Shown: positions 13,101 through 25,100 of the stretch, piece by piece
How the letters are laid out: each line of letters begins with the position of its first letter
How positions within the stretch are numbered: the stretch's first letter is position 1
Assembly: GCA_964035545.1 (NCBI GenBank)
Contig: OZ037771.1
Span: 2,408,628 to 2,472,627 of the forward strand
Direction of reading: 5' to 3'
From: Bugula neritina
Lineage: Eukaryota; Bryozoa; Gymnolaemata; Cheilostomatida; Bugulidae
Length of the DNA stretch: 64,000 bases
The notes under the pieces: model-generated
What the model was told of the DNA's origin: nothing
The model's input: only the letters and a program-made list of their open reading frames with translations
Database searches by the model: none
Made by a program: the position numbers and the translations under genes

Positions 13101-16100
13101 ATATGCATTATATGATATTCCCATTAAGTTTCAGGTAGCAATTGTTATTTCTGTGAGTGAATGGTGTGAAACAGCTGAAATTTTGCTGGAATCAAGTACA
13201 TTAAGTAGCTGAGGCAAGGAAGGCTTCAAAAAGCATACCCAAATATAACACCAGGGTCCTGAATACAATAGGCCGAATTAGGTCAACGAGGGGGTTAATG
13301 CATGCTGAAAACAATTGTGGCTTTTGAAACAGACCTGTCTAAATATAGCAGAATGGTCCTAACCTCACCCTGATCAGGTTAGTAATTTGCCCAGGCTAAG
13401 AATAATATTCATCATCCTGAAAAAATCTACAACTTTTTCTTTTGAATGTGGAGAGAATGATTTTCCAACTTTACCATCTAGTTCAAACAGAATTTCCTTT
13501 GCAGTTTTCTGGCTTGCTGGGCCAGGTAATTGTTTGCTCCAAATTCTATGGCTGTTCCATCGATGGTCTAGCTTTTCGTGCTAATGTCAATAACTAGACC
13601 CTCTTTAGTCACAAGAAAACTTCCGTGTCCTTATTCAAGGATCATACTAATTTGTTCAAATCTTTATGATTACTACGCTTCATACAGACATTTGTTGCTT
13701 CTGGGTGGAGTTCTTCTTCATCTATACCCAAGACTGTTTCTACCCTTTCAGTAATGACCTCCTGAACTTTCTTTTGTTTTCTTTTCCTATAGCTTACTTT
13801 ACTGGATGGGCTAATTTTGCAACTTTCAAGGGAGAAGCTTCCAATTCTGTCATTCCAGTGTTTAGTGTCTGTGCTTCCTTCTCAACTTCAAGAAATGCAT
13901 CACTTTTAGTTTCCTGAGAGTATTCTGAGAGCTCAGCTTTTTTTAAAGCAATTAATATTGCACAGTTTTTCTCAGTTTCTACAGTTCAAAAAAGTAGAAT
14001 TATACCAGGAGAGCCCCAAAAATTAGCCCTTCCAGTAAAGTGAACTATGGGGAAAAAACAGAATCAAGTGGAGGAGGTCATTGCTAAGAAGGTTGCCACA
14101 GTTGCAAGTATAGAGGGAGAGGAACTCCACCCAGAAGCAACAAATGCCTGTATAAAGCCTATTAATCAAAGATTTGAACATATTAATATGTTCCTTGAAT
14201 AAGGTGAAAGTATCTTTGGGACAAAAGAAGGTCCAGTTAGTGACATTGGCACCAGAAAGCTGGACCATTGACAAGACATCTATAGAATTTGGAGTAAACA
14301 ATTATCATTGTGTTTTAAGTTAGAGAAATAAATATTTATTATAGTAGCAGACTGAAGGAATAGCAACATAAAAAAAGGTTAACTCATGAGTTACAAGTTG
14401 CCAGTACAAGCGTGAAATGCAAGTCTGGATAAGAGAAAAACTGCTGGGTCTTTATAGTCGTAAAAAAGTTAGCTTTTGTGTATTAGCTATAATGAAAATG
14501 GAAAAGCATAATATAGCTGAGATGATATGTGAAAAGCTATCATGTATTAGGGAAAAACTTTTTCAGCTTATGTAAAAACCCAACAATTACCTTGCACAGC
14601 AAGCCAGAAGACTGCAAAAGGAATTCTGTCTGAACCAGATATCAAAGTTGGAAGACCATTGTTTCCAGTTATGAAAAAGAGAGTTGTAAATTTTTTCAGG
14701 ATGAACATTGGACATGACATGAGGCCAATTACTTAACCAGTACTGACCAAATTAGGGCGAGGTTAGGGCCATTCTGCTATATTTAGGCACATCTGTTTTA
14801 AAAGACACAATTATTTCCGGTATGTACTAAACACCACCGTCATTCAATTAATTAGGCGTATTGTGTTCAGGGCCATGGTGTTATATTTGGGCATGTTTTT
14901 TAAGCCACCCTTGCTTCAGCTACTTAGTGTACTTGATTCCAACAAAATTTCAGCTGTTTCACACCATTCACTCACAGAAATAACAATTGCTACCTGAAAC
15001 TTAATGGGAATATCATATAATGCATATCGGCAGAATTTTTCTTACGCTATTACACACAAATAAGATTTTATTGTAATCTTCAGTAGATTTGACATATATA
15101 GGAAACATATATGTATCTACTTGATATTTTGAACAAAATGAATGATAAAAAATGTATGATCTCAACATATTATATTGAAAAATTGCATTTTGCCGATTTT
15201 CGTAAACATACCATTTTTCCGTGCGATTTACTTTAAGTTTGGACAATATAAGGACATTTAAATTTATGAATCTACAAAATAAACTAAATGACGTTACAGA
15301 AAATGCTTGTTTAAAAAATATTAACATATTCAAACATCGGGTTACATCCTTGTGAAGTTGGACGAATTTTCACATTTTCTTCACTTTGGGTGTCTATATC
15401 TCGGAAAATATTATTTTCAAAATTACACAAATTAAGGAGTATAAAGTCACCATAATCAACTATTTATGGATAAAAATTTATGGAAGTAAAATAAAAATTA
15501 ACGCCTTTTGTGATGTGGCAAATATTCGAAATTTTTCAAAATTCACAAAAATTTGCCAATATTCAATGGCTTAGCATATATGCACACAAAGTATTCTGCA
15601 ATTTGTGTTACTACTAGTGCAAACTGATAGGTTTTTATCAAATCACACACCAAATTTTAAAGCTCAGTCTAAAAAAATGATTGAGATATGGACGTTTACA
15701 AATTGGTCTAAAAGTAAAAATCGCAAATTTTCCTCAAAATTTTTCCCAACCTTTGTTCATGAAAATAGTCATTTCTCAAAAAGTTTTTGTGTCAGGCCAG
15801 AAATATTTAAGAATAGTACTCAAGACATGTGTAGGTCCATTTGGTGTAAATATGAACAAAATCTGAGACGCAAAGGCGTGGGCCATCGGTTGAGTTGACG
15901 TGGAATGACCCACATGTATGTTTATAACAAATTAACCTGTAATACATTTTGTCAAACTATGATTATAAATATTTTTATACTTCATACAAGAACTTTTTAT
16001 CCGAAACATGAAAATTTGAACATGCTCTTTGGTAATTCGATTAACCGCTACACGTTAAATTCTTTTAATTAAACTTCTAAATGTTGCAAACTTTAATCGA

Positions 16101-19100
16101 ATTTACATTAACAATTCATATCAGCTCTGTTATTAACTCCCACCTCTCTGCACAAAAAATTAAAATGAACCAAATTTTCACTCTGCAATGAGCCGTCAAA
16201 CTATCTTGTTTTAGAGTAAAGCTACCACCTTTGATAACGTCTGCTGATGAGTAAGACCCTACCACTCCTTAATACCTTTCCTATTTTCCTAATAGCTGCT
16301 TGCTTTACAGCTCTTACTAACATCTGAGACACACTTCCAAAATATCTGGTACATCTCTTTAAATTTTGGAGTTATCATTTCTGAGCTTGTATTGTAAATA
16401 CTATGGAATTGAATATAAATCATAACTACATGCACTTACAGTGTAATGTTACACTCTGCCATAACAAAATGGTGGTATTTTTTTAATTAGTTTGTGCTAA
16501 AGTGATTTGCATTGGTTATGTTGTGAGTAAACATTTTTCATGCTGCAAAAGCTCTTAGGATTATATGAGGAAGAATACAAACCAACACACCTCTGAAGCT
16601 TAACTTACATCTCCAACTGAATACTGAATGTGGATTGTGTCTCAGATGTTTCTAGCACCAATTAAGCTCATATGTTTAAGCTGCTTGGTTATGGTTAGAA
16701 ATACTAACAATAAAGCTACAATATGTGAAATATATTCAACAGCTTTAAAATGATTTAGTAAAAGTTTGAAAATTTATTATGATTTTAATATAATTTTATG
16801 CCTATCATTCAAAATGCCAAATGTGCTCGTAGATACTGTATTTTAGTATTTAAATATATTATTTCGTATTATCTTCAAAAGATTGTGTAGAAGAGGTAGA
16901 AAGCTAACATAAATGTTGTGCTTACTAGCTTTGCAAAATTACCCTAGACTAACTCAGCTATAGCACGCCTGCTCACACCTGCCTCCACTTGCCTTTTAAA
17001 GTATTGTTGGCACTTCGTTATTGGTTTGATATTTAAAATAATGATAAGGATCTCAGGGTTTTGGTTGTCTGGTAAAGGGATACCTACGCTAAAAGTTGTT
17101 GTGCTGATGTAGTATACAGTTTCAGGTTGTTTGCAGGGTGACTAGCTGTATATATTTTGTAGGAAAACTCTAAATCGTGCCAAAATTTATTGATTAATGT
17201 AGCAATTGGCTTTTTGATTGCTATAATAATATGTTAATTGGGATTGATACATTACTATATTAATTTGTGCATTGATTGATTGACATATTGTGTGATTAAT
17301 TATTGACTGATGCATTGCTCTTGAGATGGCGTTATCAGGAGGTAGTGGTGTCCACATTTATTCTCTTATATTTGTATTAAAAAATATTTGCCTGTAGTGA
17401 AGCAGGCTTTGAAAGTTCTTATTGCCTATTTTAAATCTGATGTAGTTACAATTGGTTTTAACTAATTATGGTCATATCCCTAAATTTTATCAAGTTTCTA
17501 AATCCTGTTGAACACCTTAAATAAACCTATCCTACATTAGAAGGAAGAAAACTCAAATTTGAGAAAAAGTTTTAATATAAAAGACTAAACTTTTATATAA
17601 TAATAATATATAGAAGTAACAAGTAACTGCATGGAGTACATAACTCTTGTTGTGTTCCAGTGAGCCAGTCAACATACATGACATGCACGGTTCTCTCCAC
17701 TACTACTTTGACGCTGTCATGCCCAGTCTCCAGGTACAGTCTAGACATGCTGTCTTCCAGTGCAATAGTTTCCATTCTGTGCTGTAAACATAGCATGATA
17801 TAAAATTGTCTTCATTCGTTCAAGCGCCAATTTTTTCAATTCGTGAGTTTTAATAGTAATAATTCAAGGTTCCAGTTGCTCAACTTTTTAGTTATTCAGT
17901 GTTCTTCAGTTTTCGTTGAATTATGTTAGAGAAATTAATAGAAATTAACTTATTGGTGCAAACCTTCAATTGTAAATCTGTTCAACTTTAATGGTACATG
18001 AAAAAAGCATCTTCTACTGATTTCTCACACCTGAGTTGTCACAATAATTTTTTTATTTCCCAAAACTTTCTTTCTCGTAGGTTTTCTTCAGATCTTACTA
18101 CCAACCGAATTCTGATGAATTTCCTGACGAAGCTGGCACGGTAGATCAACTTGCTAATAAGTTTATGGTAAGATGTACTTTTAATATGTACAGATAGGAG
18201 TTATCTCCCAGTTAATGTCAATAGTGTGTATGTAGTACTCATGCACACTGAGTGTAATTATACCAAACTGATGCCTCTGTAGTATTGGCCACAATGAAAT
18301 CTTTCAGCAACAATATTTTTACTTCAATTAATCATTATTTCATAACACTCTGTAAATATGAAATGTTAATATTCAAAAGTTTTCAAGTTTTTTTCAGCAA
18401 GTTTAATATGGTTTTTTAACAGACTGTCTAAACTGAATCAGGATAGCCTTTTGGTTTTCTAACTTTCCAACTAATCAATCTCAAATCAGCTCCATCGCTA
18501 TGTTTTTAACTTTTCTTCCTATAAATTTACTTTAAGCCAATGTTTAGCAAACATGTTTAACAATACATACTGGCAGTGGTATCTTTGATGTAAGAGGCAT
18601 AACATAAGCTCACGTGAAAAGCAAAGTCAAATTAATAAAACATTTGTGTGGTGTAACCTTCTATGTCGGTATGTGTGTTTTTACAGAAATTTGTTGATCA
18701 TGTGGGCGGGATCATCTCCGATGATCTTCAACTAAAAACGATGGTGACATGCGTAAGCTCCATCTTGTCATCCTCTAACGTTTCAGTCAAGGTAACTCTT
18801 TTCAAACTTTATGCTTTAAATCTTTTTCAAATAATATTAACTCTAGAGTAAGCCAATTTCTGAGCTCATTGCAAACACAGTTTAAATGACACTCTTGCAT
18901 ATCTAAGTAAAGTAGGCGAGAGTAAAGTGACGGAGAAATTGGGAAAAGCCCGTGTTCTGTATGACAAAAATATCACAAAAGCAGTTATGTTTTCGTGAGA
19001 TTTTCAACCTGTACCTTGAACCAAATTTCAAAAAGGAGTTGGAAAGCGTAATATATTAAAATTTCTTTGTGACTGCATCTACAACTTTCACTTCTTGGGA

Positions 19101-22100
19101 ATGACCTGTAATGTATATGTGATGCATGGCTGTTGCTTTATTGAGAAGGAAGAGAACCAATCACATACGATGCAGGTGACGGGTCAATGTCGTGTCGTGG
19201 TTTTATAAACTCTAAACTTTCTTAATAGGATGTGGTATATTTCACCTATATATTGTATCTTTCTAGTCTTTTCAAGTTTTAAAATATTGTGTACAGCATA
19301 ACTTCTTCATATTCTAAATTCCAAACTAACTTCTTGTAAGCCATGTTGGTGCCAAATAGCACATAAAAACCGTATCAAGCTGTCGCGTTAAACTGCTTTA
19401 CATATTGTAGCCTTCGATAATTAATATTTTGCTATTCTTTTCTGAATACAGAATAAGGTAAGAAATGTTTTTCAAAATAAAAAAACAGCAAAATTATGTC
19501 AATGATACATCCTTAATAAGCTATCATCAAACAGAATGACAAAAGTAAGTCCATGTGTCTATAAAGAATTATAATTAAAGTCGCTCTTTGAATTATGCTA
19601 GTAAATAATTAATAATTTAATAAATGTACAAAAAAGAATTAAAGTTAAATCTATATATTTAGTTCTAGAACTTTGCTACATATTTACTCTGTTGTTATTC
19701 TCCACATACTTCCTGTTCGCAGGTGATGGAGGAGTTCCAGGAGAAGTATGGACATTCAGGGGCCGAGGCTGTCTCCAGCGATGCCAGAAAAGTACGTCAG
19801 ATAATTTACCATAACTTGATGATTTGTCAAAAAAGTTGTAGACCAATATCAATATAGTAGATATGAAAATAATCAATAGTCAATATCAGTATAGTCAATA
19901 GTCAATATCAGTATAGTCAATAGTCAATATTGGTATAATCAATATCAGTATAGTCAATAGTCAATATCAGTATAGTCAATAGTCAATATCGGTATAGTCA
20001 ATATGAAGATAGTCAATAGTCAAAGTCCATATAGTCAATTTATTATCAGTGAATTTTTTTGTCCATTTAGAATTATGTAACAGAGTTTTCGGCGGAAGAG
20101 GAACTGAATGACCAGTTGAATGTTTTTGCCGAGAACTACGCTTATGTGTATGGAGGAAAGAATGACATCAAAAGTCAGACGGGTTTTGATAGTCATGCAG
20201 GTAATACATATTATGTAGCATTATTGATATTTTGTACAGTCATATTAGTGCATCCAGTAGACATTATTAGAGTTTACTTCAACGCTGGTACCTGTAATGT
20301 CTTGTGTAGAATACACTGAGCTGGGTGGTAACGAGGAGCTACCCTTAGGCAAGGAGTTTCAGGACCACATGGGTGCTTTTATCAAAGAGTCTGCATCAAC
20401 ACATGCTGAAAAATACTTCATGGCTAAAAAGCTGATTGACCAATTGGCGTAAGTTTGAGATTCACTTCCATTTCCATACTTTCTAAATATTGAACATTTC
20501 ACTTTTGTTTTAGGCATTTCACTTTCTAAATAACTTTTTATTTATACCATAGCGTTTCCTCGAATTTGAGATTGACCAATGAGAGAGACCGGTTATCTCA
20601 GAATGACCTTGACATAAAATGCTTTCAACTTCTGAGAGGTTTGATTCACAATGAGATCATCAAACTTCCCGCTGAGTCAGAGGAGAATGCCAGACATACG
20701 AAAAGGTACGAAACATGTACCCAGCATACACTAACATTGTTTGAATATCTCAACATCATCCGTTAATTATAATTGTAATGAGTATTTGTTCTAGCTTTAA
20801 CTTTGCCATGTAACACCCTTGATACTTTCTAATGTTTATCCTCACTCAGAGCTTAGCCTATGTTTATGTAACACTTTATGGGTGGGGTTCCTCACTTCCC
20901 ATCCTTTTTGTGTACCTTAAAAACGAGTTGAAATATTTTATATACACAAGAATTAGTTAAATTCTTCTCAGGCAAATAATACATCAGAAGCAAGTTGCTT
21001 TTATGGAAGAAAGTTATGAAGACACTTTTAGCATTTCTAATAAATCGCTTAGCCACAGATTCTGTATCAAACTCACAAGCTATAGCCTTGGATCTAGAAG
21101 TTTTTGCACTCCATCATTCCTTTTATCAGTGCCTGCAGTTATTCTGGAGTTTTTATTTTTATGAAAAGCTAGCAACGTTCTACTTATAACTTTTTAAACT
21201 GATTCTAAACTATTATAGTGGCTCCGTGCTGCCTGCCTCTAAAGTCCGACGGTAAGAAATTAGTCTGAGAATTGAACATCACAGTGATTCATGTATACAC
21301 ACAAGAAATAATTTCTCACTTAATTGAAATTCCATGTTTAGATTGCTGCTCAGTTGCAAATTTATTCACACTGATTATCCTTCAATCAGACAATAATAAT
21401 CTTTGCATCATTCTTATATTAAATTATTATTTGATGATTCTTGCTTTGGAATCCTTATATTTTAGCCCACAATTAGTTGCCAAATATTGTTATTAGTTTC
21501 CAATACCCACCTATTTGTTCCGGGTTAACAATCGCCAGTAGATGCAACTTTACCATGCCATCCGCATTATTATTTTCAAAAATTCCCTTTTCAGTTCTTA
21601 TCTAACAAAAATAGGTGCAATATTTATTATTTATTTGCTTCTTAGAATTAAAAATTATATTGTTTTATTGTTGTATTATGCTAACATTTAAACTTTTTTC
21701 ACTCATTTAAACTTTTAAATTTACATATATATTTTTTTCTTTTTTTTTTATAAAAAGCTTTAAAGTTGAGCATATTAGTGCCCATGATGACTAGTGTTCT
21801 ATTTTATATATATAGGCACTTGGGTTTTGCTGCAAAATAATGGAAGGATTCAATCTCCTCTACGAATAAAGTTTAAACCTTAACTTATTTAGAAATGCTT
21901 AATCTAAAATTCAAGATGTTCTCTAAAAGCTATTACTAAAAAAAAATTGCCACGGTTTCTCATAAATAAGCTTACAGTATGAATATAGGAAATAATAATA
22001 ATTTTACAATGAATAAAATTGAAAATTCATCACTCATTCCTATAAGTACTTTGCTTATTTGTTTACTAATGTATACAGTAATTTATTGGCATTTAGAAAA

Positions 22101-25100
22101 CAAAAAGATATTTAAAGAAACTGATGAACTCTTTGATTTCAAGTCTTTTCTGAAAGTTATGCTAAAGGCTCTGTTGGTAAAATATCTTTATATATGTATT
22201 ACTATCATCTATGGAATATGACTTTCACGTTTTATTGTTTTATTATAGACAACTTCAGCACATAGCCGACGTGCAGAAGGTTCTGGAAGACCACAATGCA
22301 ATACTCAAAGTTCTGCCTCATCTCTCTAAAAATCAAGACAAATTAATCAGAGAGATTCTGGCATTTATGGCAGCCATGTTGCATGGAGGAAACGAGCAAG
22401 TGAGTCATCCCATTCAGTTGTTACTCAATTCTTAGATGCCTATATTGTAATGGAATGTAAATTTATGGGATAAGTTGTAAACAAGAATTTTCTTACTGGT
22501 AGTTTATAAAACACATTCCGGTCCAAGCTAACCGTGGTTTTTTCAATATTATGAATTATGTTTAAACTTATAAGTTGCTATTATAATAGAAACTTGTGGC
22601 AAATGACAATTAAATTTAAAATTCAACATGAGTTTTGCAAATTATTTATTAACATAAATTTAATTTGCCAAATTAAATGTTGCAAAGAGGAGGTTGAAAA
22701 TTTCAGGTACAGAATAGTTTGGTCAACTATTTCTACGGAACTCGAGAAGAGAAATTTTTCTTTGCGGTCAAAAATCGAATAGATTTATCAACAATGGCCG
22801 TGAAAGAGCAGAGATCTCTAGCGGCGCAGTACATGGCTAAAGTGGAGGAGGCAATTGAGATGGCCAAGTCTCTGAAGAAAGCAATGGCTACAGCCAAGGC
22901 CACAGCCCTGGTATGACTTTACTATTCAATTCTGTCTGCCTCTTCAATCCTTTAATCCAATTCTGACTACCCTTTTAATCATTTTGCTTTTATAACTTCA
23001 GCGTATCGGTTGTCTAGTATTTATATCACTTCTGAAGGATATGAACAACTTAAAAGGAGCCATGTTTGGGTCAAGAATGAGCAACAGGAATTTCGGTTCT
23101 CGTATGGGAGGGTCAAGAATGCTCGGCGCCAGAACTGTGAAACCGGTCGGCTCGGCACCTAGACGCAGCCCGTCAGTCAGGGTGAGTTGAGAAGGGGTTT
23201 GTTGAGAATGTATAGTTTACCTACCTTTAATGCACTACAAGTATATTCTTGCTGTAAATTTGAATGTAGTTGTTTTTTATAACATAAATGTGGAAAATTT
23301 TAAATTTGTAGCTGCCGTAGATATTTTTTATATCACTTATAACTATTATTTTGTTACTATGACATCATTTAGATCATTTTTAATATAAAATAATTGCATA
23401 TACTTCGTATAAATAAATAGATATACTATTATATAGCAAAACTTTCAAGTGTGAAACTTATAATAGGGTTGCAATATGTTCAGTATACAAACTAAATAAA
23501 CTCATTTTTTATACTTTTGTTCTGCAAATTATTTAAAGTTTTTTTGTACAAAACTATTTGCCATCTAAATTAGTATTAAAAAGAAATAGGCGTGTTTTAC
23601 TATACTCCTTCATTTCTTGACATACTAATTGTTGATTACAGAAGAAGACCCCAAGTTACATGTCTTTACAAGGCAGCAACACAAATATGTCGGCAGCCAA
23701 TGGGCATGCTGGCTCTGCAGCACACCTGGATGTCAAGAAGAACAAAGTGGCTCCCACCGGCTCTGTCGAACTTGAAGAAATCAAGGTCAAGGACACAGCG
23801 GTTAGTGAACACTTCGCAAGTGCCGAACTTCTCATTTCCTGTGAAATAAATTTACATGTTGGTCTTGTTAAGTAAATGTGGTTGTTTTTAAATTATTTTT
23901 GGCAAAGCTTCTAACTATTATAAAAATATATGAAAACGTAATGATGGATTGTAATAGTTTTGTCTTTTGCATTAATTTATCCTTCGATTGTGTTGTTTAT
24001 GTTCAAAACCAAGTAAAGCTAAAATTAGTCAGTTTCAATGTTGTAGCACTTTTTTAAATTTCATAGCTAAGATGACAAAAACATGGTTTATATACACACT
24101 GGGCTTGTTAAAAAATTATTGTAGTAATAGATAGTGTGACAAGTATTTCACTTTTTCATTTTCTGAAGTAAGATTAACTAGATTGCTCTGTTACCAGGAG
24201 CTGGATAAGGACGAAATAGCTGAGATAGAGGCCATGGCCTCAGAGGAAATGGACATGGAATACGAAGATGATGGCTATATCGAGTTGGTGTTGAAAGTTC
24301 TCGGGCTAATGTGTGATGGACAGAACACACAACTCCAAGTTAGTTGTGAAAAATTAGATATTATTGACTAATTAGGTCATGTGACTAAAACAATGATTGA
24401 AATCAGTTTTACCCTTGAGCTGCATGTACTAGCTACCTTGTTCTGAAAAACAAATGAATATTATATTTTATTAGAGTTTAAACTTTGACAATTGTTGTGT
24501 TCCAGAATTATCTTAGAGAACAGCCTGACAACATAAAGTCATTCAACCTAGTCGGTGAGACGGTGAGATTTCTGCAGTTACTCTACAGTAACATCAACCC
24601 CAACACCATCTCTCTCGTTATTCAAGTGTTCAACACACTAGTTGAGTTCTGTTCAGTAAGTTTTTTTTTAATTACAAAACTTTTACTTAAGATTTAACTG
24701 TGGTCTCTCCCAAACTTTTTAATCTGAAAACATTCCCCAGACGCAAGATTCAAACATGTAGTCTTACCTTTAAGGACTTCAGTACAAGGATCACTATCAT
24801 GTCACACAATATCTTGCAGGGCAATGCATACAATCAGAGTGTAGCGTTTGACAATAAAATCATAGACTATGTCAACTACATTCTCCGCAACAAGCAGTAC
24901 AAAGTCTGTGACCCTGAAGACATCCTTGAACTTAAGACGGGCATACAGCAGCTGGTCAAGGCCATGTGCGAAGAGAACAGAAGTGTCAAGGACCAATCTA
25001 AGGTATCACAAACTCAGTCTATTACTTGCGCAAAGCTACTTGTAGATGCATCCTTTCTAGTCTCAGCCGAATAAATGTTCTCAAGGTTATTCCCAAACAA

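Larger units (their letters stand above)
17661..25002 (+). other. Channel gene exon block 2: second helical region, basic linker and RIH-associated region
   Basis: Exons: 17661-17733, 18081-18167, 18687-18791, 19723-19791, 20071-20200, 20310-20448, 20553-20705, 22249-22399, 22707-22910, 23002 or 23038 to 23181, 23642-23800, 24198-24338, 24506-24655 and 24820-25002. The exon ending at 23181 encodes a Gly/Ser/Arg-rich disordered linker (FGSRM, GGSRM) ending in APRRSPSVR, at the place where IP3Rs carry a phosphorylated Ser-rich linker. The next two exons are acidic. VLGLMCDGQN and FLQLLYSNIN match the IP3R RIH-associated region. Confidence 0.82.

Noticed and set aside
12222-15898. Short open frames within the foldback element as host genes
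   Set aside because: They occur in inverted pairs in both arms and are interrupted by stops; they belong to the mobile element.
19535-19544. 10-nt candidate microexon (AATGACAAAA before GTAAGTCC)
   Set aside because: The splice signals look good, but the length would shift the frame between two phase-0 exons.
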